This document shows positions 1-8,035 of a stretch of DNA of 44,527 nt, piece by piece (position 1 is the first letter of the stretch; each line of letters starts with the position of its first letter). The DNA is from Alphaproteobacteria bacterium (GTDB lineage: Bacteria > Pseudomonadota > Alphaproteobacteria > RF32 > CAG-239). The translations under genes and the position numbers were made by a program. The stretch spans positions 1 through 44,527 of the forward strand of contig CAAGHP010000008.1 in the NCBI GenBank assembly GCA_900769705.1, given 5' to 3'. The notes below the pieces were generated by a model that saw only the letters and a program-made list of their open reading frames with translations, had not been told where the DNA came from and ran no database searches.

Positions 1-63
1 GAGAGTGGTGTAGATAAAGTGGTTTCTAGCTGCGAAAAAAATCCTAGTGTACATTGGAGGTAC

Positions 64-726
64 ATGAATTTTTTGAGACAGCGTAAAACCGCTTTAGATG
101 CGCCGCTATACGCGGTTTCAGCCGGACGTTCCATGATAGAAATGCTTGGTGTTCTGGCAATCATCGCGGTTTTGACAGTAGGAGGCATCGCCGGATATTC
201 TAAGGCGATGAAAAAATATCAGGCGAATAAAGTAGTTGGCGAAATCATACAGGTATTTGCTAACCTTAAAGAACTTTCTGAAAATGATAGTAGGAATAAT
301 ATTCGGCGCCTTGACGATGAAACAAAAAAAACTCTTGGCTTATGTTTGCCTTCCGCTGAAAACTGCAGCGGATATCAACGTACTCCGGTTGGAGAAATTT
401 CGATAAGCTACAGCGGAGTTTCTATGCGTGGTGCTGACGCTGAGTTATGTATTTCAGCCTTTAACAATATTGTCACCCCCTTAAAAGGTAATATTAGAGT
501 GTTTACTGTATCTACCAAGATAAAAAATAGGGATGGCACATCTTCTTATTCAGAGATTCTCATATCGGAGAACGAAAGAATGTGTGATCCTAGTTCTATG
601 AAATGTCTCAATCCTTATGATTCCAGAGTTGCGACGGAAATCAACGCGGCCTGCAATAGCGGAATTGATAAAAAAGTACTCAATATAAGCATTATTTTCA
701 AAAACGGGTTTATAGGCGGATATTAA
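64..726 (+). CDS. Type IV prepilin (pilin-like protein)
   Basis: This is a 220-residue prepilin-like protein. A 21-residue charged leader ends in Gly21, followed by RSMIEMLGVLAII: the prepilin peptidase site, with Glu at mature position +5 and the hydrophobic assembly helix. The globular part has paired cysteines (LCIS, MCDPS, KCLN, AACN) and ends in a beta-strand-like segment, as in type IVb pilins that fold round a C-terminal disulfide. I chose the ATG at 64 because GGAGG (56-60) lies just before it, although the 3-nt spacing is short. The frame is open leftward to base 1, so an upstream GTG at 19 or a longer product cannot be excluded. It would be exported and assembled by a PilQ/PilR/PilN machine such as the one at 35388-44150, though that link is inferred. 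Major versus minor pilin is undetermined. Confidence 0.8.
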   Translation: MNFLRQRKTALDAPLYAVSAGRSMIEMLGVLAIIAVLTVGGIAGYSKAMKKYQANKVVGEIIQVFANLKELSENDSRNNIRRLDDETKKTLGLCLPSAENCSGYQRTPVGEISISYSGVSMRGADAELCISAFNNIVTPLKGNIRVFTVSTKIKNRDGTSSYSEILISENERMCDPSSMKCLNPYDSRVATEINAACNSGIDKKVLNISIIFKNGFIGGY

Positions 727-903
727 CAAATAAACACAGCTGTCAAAACCTATCTTCTCTGGGGCACGGCCAAAAGCCGCACCGCCCTAGTTTGAAAATA
801 CGGACATTTGGGCCGATAATAGCCTTTTGCACCGTGTTGTATATAGTATTTTGAGTTTGAATATGTTAAAAAGAATTGGTAAATATATCAGATAAAATTG
901 ATT
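727..903. other. Convergent intergenic gap with a GC-rich hairpin
   Basis: This 177-bp gap lies between the end of the prepilin gene and the end of the minus-strand methyltransferase. It contains a GC-rich imperfect hairpin at 761-787: GGGG, an internal CA/CA loop, then CGGC and GCCG around a CAAAA loop. A second short complementary pair (CGG/CCG) lies near 801-815. There is no clear T-tract, so it is a poor intrinsic terminator. It could be part of a small RNA or only a transcription boundary. I recognise no RNA family. Confidence 0.3.
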
Positions 904-1632
904 CTATTTATCTTCTTTTTCTTCCGCCAGCGGATAGTCTTGTTTTTTGAAAAAGCCTTTGCGTTCTTTGCGGCTCATAGACCAGATATTACCCCAGCCG
1001 TTTATCGGCTGCACTTCATACTGCGACTTAAAATCAAAATCACGGGAAAAAAACAGCGACGTGGTTTTTGTATAGTTGTTCATCGGGCAAAAGCCATAAA
1101 AATCCACCTGCAGCAAATTTGCCTCACGCAAACATTTAACGGCATTAAAATATTCCAAGCTGGTGTTAATCCGGTCGCTGTCGTCCAAAATCACCAAACC
1201 GCCGGCGGCTAAGGCTTTGACCGCGTTGGCGGCGCATTCGGCGCGGCGTTTGCCGTCTACCACAATCACATCATATTTTTCGCCGTCGGCAAAAATCATA
1301 TCTTCATAGCCTTGTTTTTCATCACAATAGCGCATTTGCCAATTCGGAGCGCTGAACTCGGCAGAAAATTTTTCGTACCATTCCGGCTTGTCTTCTATGC
1401 TAACAACCTTTTGCGCCCGTTTTGCCCAATACATAGATGAATAGCCCGTGCCAAATTCAAAGATTTTTTTTTGGCTATAGTCAAACTGCGACAGATATTC
1501 AATCGCCGGATATGTATACCACGGGATAGGGTTGCCGTCTCTGTCTAAACATACCTTTTCATTCATACTGCGTTCAATGGCAAAATCCTTACGCCACATA
1601 TCTATAAACTGCTGAAAACGCTGACTATACAT
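904..1632 (-). CDS. Class I SAM-dependent methyltransferase
   Basis: This is a 242-residue soluble protein. It carries the Rossmann motif I 'IFEFGTGYSSMYWA' (about residues 57-70), an acidic ribose-binding strand ending VVSIED, 'YDVIVVDG' (motif II region) and 'LVILDDSDR'. These are features of the Methyltransf_24/FkbM-like group of class I methyltransferases. The substrate cannot be read from sequence. An in-frame TTG lies upstream at 1701, but the ATG at 1632 has a clear AGGAG eight bases before it, so I use the shorter start. It stands alone, is convergent with the prepilin gene and divergent from the BI-1 gene. The fold is well supported; the specific role is unknown. Confidence 0.8.
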   Translation of the reverse strand: MYSQRFQQFIDMWRKDFAIERSMNEKVCLDRDGNPIPWYTYPAIEYLSQFDYSQKKIFEFGTGYSSMYWAKRAQKVVSIEDKPEWYEKFSAEFSAPNWQMRYCDEKQGYEDMIFADGEKYDVIVVDGKRRAECAANAVKALAAGGLVILDDSDRINTSLEYFNAVKCLREANLLQVDFYGFCPMNNYTKTTSLFFSRDFDFKSQYEVQPINGWGNIWSMSRKERKGFFKKQDYPLAEEKEDK

Positions 1633-1707
1633 TTTTATATCTCCTGCCAAAGCTATAGCAGTATTTTCAGAAAAAGCCAAGAGTTTTTGTTTTGCTTGCA
1701 ATATTTA

Positions 1708-1736
1708 TTGATTTTAACAAATTTTCGCCCTATATT
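1708..1736 (+). promoter_or_regulatory. Candidate sigma70 promoter for the BI-1 gene
   Basis: TTGATT at 1708-1713 and TATATT at 1731-1736 are separated by 17 bp, upstream of the ATG at 1770 with its AAGGAGG ribosome binding site at 1755-1761. A second TATAAT sits at 1738-1743 without a well-spaced -35. Assigned by consensus match only. Confidence 0.5.
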
Positions 1737-1769
1737 TTATAATGATAATAGATTAAGGAGGAATTTTAA

Positions 1770-2501
1770 ATGTCAGAATCAGAACAAATTGTACGCAAAT
1801 CGGCTATTGAACGCGTGGACGAAGGATTGCGCCAATATATGATTAAAGTTTTCAACTATATGGGATTGAGTTTGGTTGTTACCGCACTTGCCGCGTATGT
1901 AACTTTGTACACGCCGGTGATTAACTGGATGTTTTCGGTTGACCAAGCCGCTCAGACTGTCTCGCTTTCAGCATTCGGCTGGATTATCACTTTAGCTCCG
2001 CTCGCCATGATTTTTGGCTTTAACGCGGTTCTGAATAAAGGCAGCATGGCGGCAGCTCAAGCTATGTTTTGGGCATTTTCGGTAGTTATGGGTATGTCTT
2101 TGGCTGACATAGCTCTGATTTATACCGGCGACAGCATTGCCCGCGTATTCTTAATCACTGCCGCAACTTTCGGCGGAATGAGCCTGTTTGGCTACACAAC
2201 CAAAAAAGATTTGACGGGAATCGGCTCGTTTATGTATATGGGCTTGTGGGGAATTATCATCGCCAGCATTGTCAATATATTCTTAAAAAGCAGCGGTTTA
2301 TACTACGCTATTTCTTACATTGCCGTATTGATTTTTACTGTTTTGACAGCCTATGATGTTCAGACAATCAAAGCAATGTACTATTCTTCGGATAATGAAG
2401 ATACTGTGTCTCGCAAAGCTATTGCCGGCGCAATGAATCTTTATCTGGACTTTATCAACCTGTTTATTTATTTGATGAGAATTATGGGTGATAGAAAATA
2501 A
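1770..2501 (+). CDS. Bax inhibitor-1/YccA family membrane protein
   Basis: This 243-residue protein has a short cytosolic N-terminus (ESEQIVRKSAIERVDEGLRQYM), then about seven hydrophobic segments. It ends in the family pattern of a penultimate helix with 'LTAYDVQTIKAMY' and the terminal 'NLYLDFINLFIYLMRIMG'. That arrangement and length are typical of bacterial BI-1/YbhL/YccA proteins, inner-membrane proteins linked to cation leak or protease (FtsH) modulation. The start is fixed by AAGGAGG nine bases upstream. The gene is monocistronic, with its own candidate promoter and a strong terminator just downstream. The precise physiological role is not deducible. Confidence 0.92.
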   Translation: MSESEQIVRKSAIERVDEGLRQYMIKVFNYMGLSLVVTALAAYVTLYTPVINWMFSVDQAAQTVSLSAFGWIITLAPLAMIFGFNAVLNKGSMAAAQAMFWAFSVVMGMSLADIALIYTGDSIARVFLITAATFGGMSLFGYTTKKDLTGIGSFMYMGLWGIIIASIVNIFLKSSGLYYAISYIAVLIFTVLTAYDVQTIKAMYYSSDNEDTVSRKAIAGAMNLYLDFINLFIYLMRIMGDRK

Positions 2502-2523
2502 TTTTTCGCAAAAATATTTTTGC

Positions 2524-2558
2524 AAGCCGGATATAAAGGTATCCGGCTTTTGCTTTTT
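2524..2558 (+). terminator. Rho-independent terminator after the BI-1 gene
   Basis: A perfect 9-bp stem pairs AAGCCGGAT (2524-2532) with ATCCGGCTT (2541-2549) around an 8-nt loop. The T-rich tract TTTTGCTTTTTT follows. It lies 22 bp after the stop codon. Confidence 0.9.
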
Positions 2559-2596
2559 TACTGGACATTTAATAAAATCTTCTTAATATCGCAAAT

Positions 2597-3796
2597 ATGG
2601 ATGATTTTGTGACATTATATGATATTTTAGAAATAAAAAAAGATGCTCTGCCCGAAGAAATAAAAGCAGCTTATCACGCTATGGCTAAAAAATATCATCC
2701 GGATGTAAGCTCAGATACCAACCGCAAAGAATTTGAAGAAAAATTCAAAAAAATAAATGAAGCCTATACAACTCTTTCTGATGATAAACAGCGCAAAGAA
2801 TATGATAAAAAACTAAAAGATTTGGAAAAAGAGCATCTGGAAAAACTCATTCAGGATACACAAAATCAAATCAGTCGGCTAAAAGACAAGCTGTACCAAT
2901 ATCAGGAAGAATTGCGGCAAAAACAAACTTTTCCTTTTTTGCACAAAAATATAAAAGATGAGGAAGAGGCTGATACTAAAGAGAAAACCAGAAATCCGGA
3001 AACAGAAAAAACTGCCGCGGACAGCTGCGCTCAAGACTCAGGATTTAGTTCAACCTATGTACCGCCGATAAAATTGAAAAAGCAAATTTTTGACATCATA
3101 AAAAATCAATCTCTGTCAATCTTAAAACAAATTTTTGCAGCTGCCATCTTTGTTGCTGCGGTCTATACAGCAGTACATTACTATTTCAGCGATTTGCCGC
3201 CGCAAACAAAAAATATCATCTTAACCGGCTGCATAATTTCGTCGGCATTTGTTGGATTTCAAGCGTTTCTGACTGTTTTTGCCGTTCTACACACAATTCT
3301 AATCATTATTCACAAATCGGATAAAGGCTTGTCTTTTGTAAAAACAAACAATGTGATTTATTGCATAAATAAAGCAATTTCTATCAAAAACAGCCTGATA
3401 ATTTTGCTTTTATCGGCCATTACATTATATACGCTGGTAAATCTTATAGACAATATAAGCAATATTGATAAATTCGGCAGCGAATCCATTATCACGCGTG
3501 GAATTAAACTGTATTCCGATAACGTGTTAAGCGTGACAATATATTTATCGGTGCTGCTATGCTGCATTTATATATATGCTGTTATTTCAATTGAAATGGC
3601 AAAATACACTTGCCCGCATTGCCATTCTGCCTTCAGTTATTTCTATAATAAAACATATTATACCGAAGACGGACATCACTATGAATATAATGTATATTAC
3701 CGCGATTACTTAAAAAATGAAGTCACGCAGTGCGAAGTCTGCGGCTATCAGACAATTTTAAGCTTTAGGCAAAAAGAACGCATTATCAATCGGTAA
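2597..3796 (+). CDS. Membrane-anchored J-domain protein with C-terminal zinc ribbon
   Basis: This 399-residue protein begins with a DnaJ domain (residues 1-65). It has the HPD tripeptide in 'KKYHPDVSS' and helix IV ending 'DDKQRKEYDKKL'. A charged coiled coil follows (about 70-105), then a polar linker. Four or more hydrophobic segments lie at about 174-196, 205-238, 263-284 and 310-331. The C-terminus has a CPHC (about 338-341) and CEVC (about 378-381) pair that looks like a zinc ribbon. It lacks the G/F region and the CxxCxGxG zinc repeats of true DnaJ, so it is a specialised DnaK co-chaperone placed at the inner membrane. I see no good ribosome binding site before the ATG, and initiation may be weak. 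Its partner and substrate are unknown. Confidence 0.8.
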   Translation: MDDFVTLYDILEIKKDALPEEIKAAYHAMAKKYHPDVSSDTNRKEFEEKFKKINEAYTTLSDDKQRKEYDKKLKDLEKEHLEKLIQDTQNQISRLKDKLYQYQEELRQKQTFPFLHKNIKDEEEADTKEKTRNPETEKTAADSCAQDSGFSSTYVPPIKLKKQIFDIIKNQSLSILKQIFAAAIFVAAVYTAVHYYFSDLPPQTKNIILTGCIISSAFVGFQAFLTVFAVLHTILIIIHKSDKGLSFVKTNNVIYCINKAISIKNSLIILLLSAITLYTLVNLIDNISNIDKFGSESIITRGIKLYSDNVLSVTIYLSVLLCCIYIYAVISIEMAKYTCPHCHSAFSYFYNKTYYTEDGHHYEYNVYYRDYLKNEVTQCEVCGYQTILSFRQKERIINR

Positions 3797-3817
3797 TAAG
3801 CCGTAAAAACTTTTTTG

Positions 3818-3846
3818 TTGACTTCAACGCATTAAATGTTTATAAA
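3818..3846 (+). promoter_or_regulatory. Strong sigma70-type promoter for rpmH-rnpA
   Basis: TTGACT (3818-3823), a 17-bp spacer and TATAAA (3841-3846) form a near-consensus promoter. Initiation near 3853 would give a roughly 66-nt leader before rpmH. Its position before a ribosomal protein gene fits a highly expressed promoter. Confidence 0.75.
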
Positions 3847-3918
3847 GAGAGCGAAAAATACCGAGAGTCTGCATGGGGCAGGCTTTAAATAACTAATAAT
3901 TAACCGGAGATTTTAAAA

Positions 3919-4053
3919 ATGAAAAGAACATATCAGCCAAGTAAATTGGTACGCACTCGCCGTCACGGCTTCAGAACTCGTATGGCAACCGTTAGCGGAC
4001 GCAAAGTATTATCAGCCCGCAGAGCCAGAGGTCGTAAAAGAATTTCTGCTTAA
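3919..4053 (+). CDS. rpmH: 50S ribosomal protein L34
   Basis: This 44-residue, very basic protein begins MKRTYQPSKLVRTRRHGF and ends RARGRKRISA, the invariant L34 pattern at the usual length. It is a component of the large ribosomal subunit. It is preceded by CCGGAG and followed 11 bp later by rnpA, the near-universal bacterial order. It is too short for many automatic gene callers. Confidence 0.98.
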   Translation: MKRTYQPSKLVRTRRHGFRTRMATVSGRKVLSARRARGRKRISA

Positions 4054-4064
4054 AGTAGCAAATA

Positions 4065-4469
4065 ATGAGTGAATTTTTAATTCTAAAAAAAAGAAAAGAT
4101 TTTCTCAGAGCCGCCAAAGACATTACCATGGTTTCTAAAAACGTAATGTTACAGGCGGCTCGCCCTTTATCTGCCGATATTCCGGCAGAAGAAAGCCGTA
4201 AAGCCCGAATCGGTTTTACAGCTACAAAGCGTTTGGGCAAAGCGCATATCCGTAACCGCACAAAACGCCGTTTGCGCGCTGTTGTGCGTGAAATATATAA
4301 AAAATATGCTTTAGATAATGTTGACTATGTTTTAGTCGGGCGTTTTGACACTTGGTGCTGCCCGTATGCCGATTTAAAACGCGATATTGTCTGGACTTTC
4401 CGCAAAACCAACAAAATGATTCTGCAAGGGGATGAGAATGCTGAAAAAACTCCTCATTCTGCCGATTAA
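4065..4469 (+). CDS. rnpA: Ribonuclease P protein component
   Basis: This 134-residue basic protein carries the RNase P protein signature: N-terminal 'LKKRKDFLRAAK', the aromatic/basic cleft, 'RIGFTATKRLGKAHIRNRTKRRLR' with its RNR motif (about residues 46-69), and 'DYVLVGR' strands. It binds the catalytic RnpB RNA to mature tRNA 5' ends. The acidic C-terminal tail (GDENAEKTPHSAD) overlaps the start of yidD, so the two are probably translationally coupled. The RnpB RNA gene is not in this window. Confidence 0.96.
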   Translation: MSEFLILKKRKDFLRAAKDITMVSKNVMLQAARPLSADIPAEESRKARIGFTATKRLGKAHIRNRTKRRLRAVVREIYKKYALDNVDYVLVGRFDTWCCPYADLKRDIVWTFRKTNKMILQGDENAEKTPHSAD

Positions 4470-4677
4470 ATTTTATCAGCTCTGCATTTCTCCGTGGTGT
4501 CCGGGCGTTTGCCGTTTCAGGCCAACCTGCTCGCAGTATATGATTGAAGCCATACAAATTCACGGTGTTTGCAAAGGATTATATTTAGGCATAAAACGCA
4601 TTTTGCGCTGCAATCCGTGGGGTGGAAGCGGATATGACCCCGTACCGCCGAAAGAAACAAAGCATAAATCGTTATAA
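4438..4677 (+). CDS. yidD: Membrane protein insertion efficiency factor YidD
   Basis: This 79-residue protein has an amphipathic N-terminus (MLKKLLILPIKFYQLCISP) and the diagnostic YidD core with conserved cysteines: 'CRFRPTCSQY', 'HGVCKGLYLGIKRILRCNPW' and 'GGSGYDPVP'. It is a peripheral inner-membrane protein that assists YidC-dependent insertion. An ATG at 4432 is also in frame, but AAGGGG (4426-4431) abuts it and lies 6 nt before the ATG at 4438, so 4438 is preferred. It overlaps rnpA by 32 bp. Confidence 0.95.
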   Translation: MLKKLLILPIKFYQLCISPWCPGVCRFRPTCSQYMIEAIQIHGVCKGLYLGIKRILRCNPWGGSGYDPVPPKETKHKSL

Positions 4678-4739
4678 TCGCTTGCTTTTTCAGTAATTTT
4701 ATTTTAGATAGAAGAAGATTTGTTAAATGGGAGCTTATT

Positions 4740-6416
4740 ATGTCAAGTGATGATTTCAAAAGTTTTATAACCGCCGTATTTTTGTCGGCTTTGGTAGTAC
4801 TCGGGTTCAACTACTTTTTTCCGCAGCCTAAAGCTGAAACCGAAACAGCGGCAATAGAAGAAGCGCAAACGCCGGTTACCGAAGAAATGCCTGTAGCAAA
4901 CGACAACGCAGTAACGATTTATGCGCCAGTTGACGAGGTATTGAAGCAAGATGAACGCCTAAAAATCAGCAACGGCGTTATTAACGGCAGCATCCGTTTG
5001 AAGGGCGCTCGCTTTGATGAAATTCTGCTTGATAAATACAAACTGACTTTGGACGCCGACAGTCCGGATGTTGAGCTTTTATCTCCGGCTAAAACCGAAA
5101 ACGCTTATTATGCTGACTATGGCTGGCTTTCCGGTGACAAAAGTTTATTACTCCCGAATAAAGACACTTTATGGACGGTTGCCGGCAATCAGGAATTGAC
5201 ACCAAGCACGCCGATTACACTGGTTTGGCAAAACGGGCAAGGCGTTAAATTTATGTACACCATCAGCCTTGATGACAACTACCTGTTTGACATAAAACAA
5301 ACAGTAGAAAACAACAGCGGACATGAAATCACGGTTTATCCGTATGGTTTGTTCAGCAAAACCATTAAAGACGAACAACAGAGTCGCAGTGTTGTGCATG
5401 AGGGCTTTACCGGTATTATTGACGGTGATTTAAAAGAAATCAGATACAACAAACTTGATGCCGAAAAAGAGCCTGAAACTTTTGAAACCACCGGCGGCTG
5501 GATTTCTTTGACCGATAGATATTGGTTCAGCGCTTTTATCTTTAATGACACCTACAAAGCAAAAGTAACCTTGCGCAAAACCAATGACAACACTTTTCAG
5601 CTGGATTTTAAAGGTCTGCCGATGCAAATTCAATCCGGCAGTTCGGCAAGTTTCAGCTCACAAATGTACGCCGGCGCTAAAGAAATTAAACTTTTGGATA
5701 AGTATTCCGAAAACATCAAAAAATTTGACTTAAACGTTGACTTTGGTTGGTATTACTTTTTGACTAAACCGTTCTTTTACATTTTGGACTATTTATATCA
5801 TTTAATCGGCAATATGGGCTGGGCGATTTTGCTGTTTGCGGCATTGCTGCGTCTGCTGATGTTCCCGATTGCCAACAAATCATACGAAAGTATGTCTAAA
5901 ATGAAAAAACTGCAGCCAAAAATGCAGGCTTTGCAAGAACTTTATAAAGATGATAAAATGGCGTTGCAGCGCGCCACCATGGAGCTTTATAGCCGCGAAA
6001 AAGTTAATCCGGCTTCCGGCTGTCTGCCGCTGTTTATTCAGATTCCGATTTTCTTCTCGCTGTATAAGGTGTTGAATATCGCAATTGAAATCCGTCATGC
6101 ACCGTTTATCGGCTGGATTAAAGACTTGTCGGCTCCGGACCCGCTGACAATTTCAACTTGGGCGCATATTTATGTTCCGTCTTTGCTGGATATCGGCGTA
6201 TGGCCGCTAATTTATGGCGTAACAATGTTTATTCAACAAAAACTGAATCCGGCTCCGGCAAACAAAGACCAAGCACGCATGATGGCGATGATGCCGCTGA
6301 TTTTTATGATTATGTTTGCGCATTTCGCCGTGGGTTTGGTAATTTATTGGACACTCAGCAACATTCTTTCTGTAATTCAACAAAAATATATTATGCATAA
6401 AAATGGTGTGAAATGA
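4740..6416 (+). CDS. yidC: Membrane protein insertase YidC
   Basis: This 558-residue insertase has the Gram-negative layout. An N-terminal membrane segment (about 11-27) is followed by an acidic linker, then a large periplasmic beta domain (about 55-335). The conserved five-helix Oxa1 core (about 345-555) contains 'LLRLLMFPIANKSYESMSKM', the cytosolic coiled hairpin, 'GCLPLFIQIPIFFSLYKVL' and 'LVIYWTLSNILSVIQQ'. The arginine in the first core helix is the hydrophilic-groove residue of the family. It inserts inner-membrane proteins alone or with SecYEG. GGGAG lies 6 nt before the start. Its stop overlaps the engB start (ATGA), implying coupled translation. Confidence 0.97.
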   Translation: MSSDDFKSFITAVFLSALVVLGFNYFFPQPKAETETAAIEEAQTPVTEEMPVANDNAVTIYAPVDEVLKQDERLKISNGVINGSIRLKGARFDEILLDKYKLTLDADSPDVELLSPAKTENAYYADYGWLSGDKSLLLPNKDTLWTVAGNQELTPSTPITLVWQNGQGVKFMYTISLDDNYLFDIKQTVENNSGHEITVYPYGLFSKTIKDEQQSRSVVHEGFTGIIDGDLKEIRYNKLDAEKEPETFETTGGWISLTDRYWFSAFIFNDTYKAKVTLRKTNDNTFQLDFKGLPMQIQSGSSASFSSQMYAGAKEIKLLDKYSENIKKFDLNVDFGWYYFLTKPFFYILDYLYHLIGNMGWAILLFAALLRLLMFPIANKSYESMSKMKKLQPKMQALQELYKDDKMALQRATMELYSREKVNPASGCLPLFIQIPIFFSLYKVLNIAIEIRHAPFIGWIKDLSAPDPLTISTWAHIYVPSLLDIGVWPLIYGVTMFIQQKLNPAPANKDQARMMAMMPLIFMIMFAHFAVGLVIYWTLSNILSVIQQKYIMHKNGVK

Positions 6417-7048
6417 GTGAAAAATTCTCTAAAGAAGAACTGCAAACGGCAGCTGCACAATTTACTCGCCCCTGCAATTTTGTAATAAGCGTGGCAAATT
6501 TAGTGCAGCTACCAGAATCCGATTTTGATGAAGTAGCGTTTGCCGGACGTTCTAATGTGGGTAAATCCAGCCTTATAAACGCATTATTTAATCAAACTAA
6601 ACTGGCGAAAACTTCCAGCACTCCGGGGCGCACACAGCAGCTTAACTTTTTTAACTTTGACAATAAGCTTTATTTGGTAGACCTTCCGGGTTATGGCTAT
6701 GCCAAAGCTCCGGAAAAACTGGTAAAGCAATGGCAGGTTGTGCTGAAAACATATTTGCGCGGAAGACCTACTTTGCGCCGGGTTTTTCTGTTGATAGATT
6801 CCCGACATGGCTTAAAAAAAGAAGACCGCGATATTATGAAGCTGCTGGACGAATCCGCAGTTACTTATCAAGTTGTGCTGACTAAGATTGATAAAATCTC
6901 GGAAAAGGCTTTATCCTCCGTCAGCGCAGCGATTGCTGAAGAATTAAAAAAGCATGCTGCAGCCATGCCCGAACCATTGACTACAAGCTCAGAAAAGAAA
7001 ATCGGCCTTGATATTCTCAAAGCCGAAGTTTGCTCTTTTATGAAATAA
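6413..7048 (+). CDS. engB: Ribosome biogenesis GTPase YihA/YsxC (EngB)
   Basis: This 211-residue TRAFAC GTPase has a G1 P-loop GRSNVGKSS (about 44-52), a G2 threonine in 'SSTPGRTQQLNFF', G3 DLPGYGYAKAP (about 88) and G4 TKIDK (about 158). These are the EngB signatures and the length is normal. It acts in 50S subunit maturation. It is the last gene of the rpmH cluster and ends 3 bp from the convergent end of the T4SS operon. No terminator separates the two, so the convergent transcripts must overlap. Confidence 0.96.
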   Translation: MSEKFSKEELQTAAAQFTRPCNFVISVANLVQLPESDFDEVAFAGRSNVGKSSLINALFNQTKLAKTSSTPGRTQQLNFFNFDNKLYLVDLPGYGYAKAPEKLVKQWQVVLKTYLRGRPTLRRVFLLIDSRHGLKKEDRDIMKLLDESAVTYQVVLTKIDKISEKALSSVSAAIAEELKKHAAAMPEPLTTSSEKKIGLDILKAEVCSFMK

Positions 7049-7051
7049 ATT

Positions 7052-8026
7052 CTAGGTTACTTCAGTAATGGCACGCGTATTGCCTAAACGGCAAATTTGC
7101 ACCACGTGCAGTTTGCGTTTCATTTCATCTAAAGTTTGCTCCACATTTACCGTACCCTGCGTAGAAGCTTGAATACGCTTGATGAATTGCAGATAAGCCT
7201 CTTGCGAACTTTCGGCGTGGATGGTGGCAAAACAGTTATCGTGACCGGAACCCATCAGCTGCCAAATACCGCTGGCGTTGCTGGTGGAAATCTCGCCGCC
7301 GATGATGGCGTCAGGCGTAAAACGCACTACCAAGTCAATGATTTTTGAATAGTCCATTTCGTTAGCTTGGTCGGTACGTGACATTACCAAATGAACACGG
7401 TTCGGGTGCGGTACAATCAATTCGCGCGTATCTTCCACCGTAATAATACGCTTGTGAATATCCAAAATTTTCAGCAGATTATTCAAAAATGTAGTTTTAC
7501 CGGTAGAGGTTGCACCGCTTACCAAAATATGCTCGCCGCGTTTGATATACAAAAGCAGGCGTTCGTAAGCGTCATCAGGCACTTTAATATCTTTCAGCGG
7601 ATTTAATTTTTGCAGCGCATGTCCTTGCCGCATACCATAATCTTCTAGTCCAAAAGCCACATCATCAGCATGCAGACGGATTGCCAAGGCTACACCGCCG
7701 GTTAAATCTTCTTCGTCATACATCACGTTGCGGCCACAAATCGCTGAAAAACGGTGGTCGCCGGGAATAGTCGCATAAACCAGCGGCGAGCCCTGCAGCG
7801 GATCAAACATCAATTCATACGTATTTGCAATAATATACAGCAAATCAGTCAAATATTCTTTAGACAGCTTTTCATCTTTATACATTACCCATGGATAGGC
7901 TCTTTTACCGCGCATACGCAGCCAAATTTGACCGGCGCGGTTAATGGCAACTTCTTCCAGATTATCTTGCTTATACCAATATGACAATGGACGCAAGACA
8001 GATTCTAATACCGAAAAATCGCTCAT
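7052..8026 (-). CDS. virB11: VirB11-type secretion ATPase
   Basis: This 324-residue hexameric traffic ATPase has an N-terminal domain of about 130 residues. The RecA-like domain has Walker A GATSTGKTT (about 170-178), the Asp box 'RIITVEDTREL', Walker B-like 'DAIIGGEIS' and the His box 'GHDNCFATIHAES'. The sequence style is closer to VirB11 than to the PilT-like DotB of Legionella. It would power assembly or substrate transfer at the inner membrane together with VirB4. It is the last gene of the locus, 9 bp after the VirB10-domain gene, with GGAGG in the gap. It is convergent with engB. Confidence 0.92.
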   Translation of the reverse strand: MSDFSVLESVLRPLSYWYKQDNLEEVAINRAGQIWLRMRGKRAYPWVMYKDEKLSKEYLTDLLYIIANTYELMFDPLQGSPLVYATIPGDHRFSAICGRNVMYDEEDLTGGVALAIRLHADDVAFGLEDYGMRQGHALQKLNPLKDIKVPDDAYERLLLYIKRGEHILVSGATSTGKTTFLNNLLKILDIHKRIITVEDTRELIVPHPNRVHLVMSRTDQANEMDYSKIIDLVVRFTPDAIIGGEISTSNASGIWQLMGSGHDNCFATIHAESSQEAYLQFIKRIQASTQGTVNVEQTLDEMKRKLHVVQICRLGNTRAITEVT

Positions 8027-8035
8027 TTTATCCTC

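Noticed and set aside
898..1212. Open frame opposite the methyltransferase
   Set aside because: It is antisense to a well-supported gene, with poor composition and no ribosome binding site.
1633..1701. Upstream TTG start of the methyltransferase
   Set aside because: The ATG at 1632 has a strong AGGAG at good spacing; the TTG has none.
3790..3816. Terminator after the J-domain gene
   Set aside because: The only pairing is a 3-bp CGG/CCG stem, too weak despite a nearby T-run.
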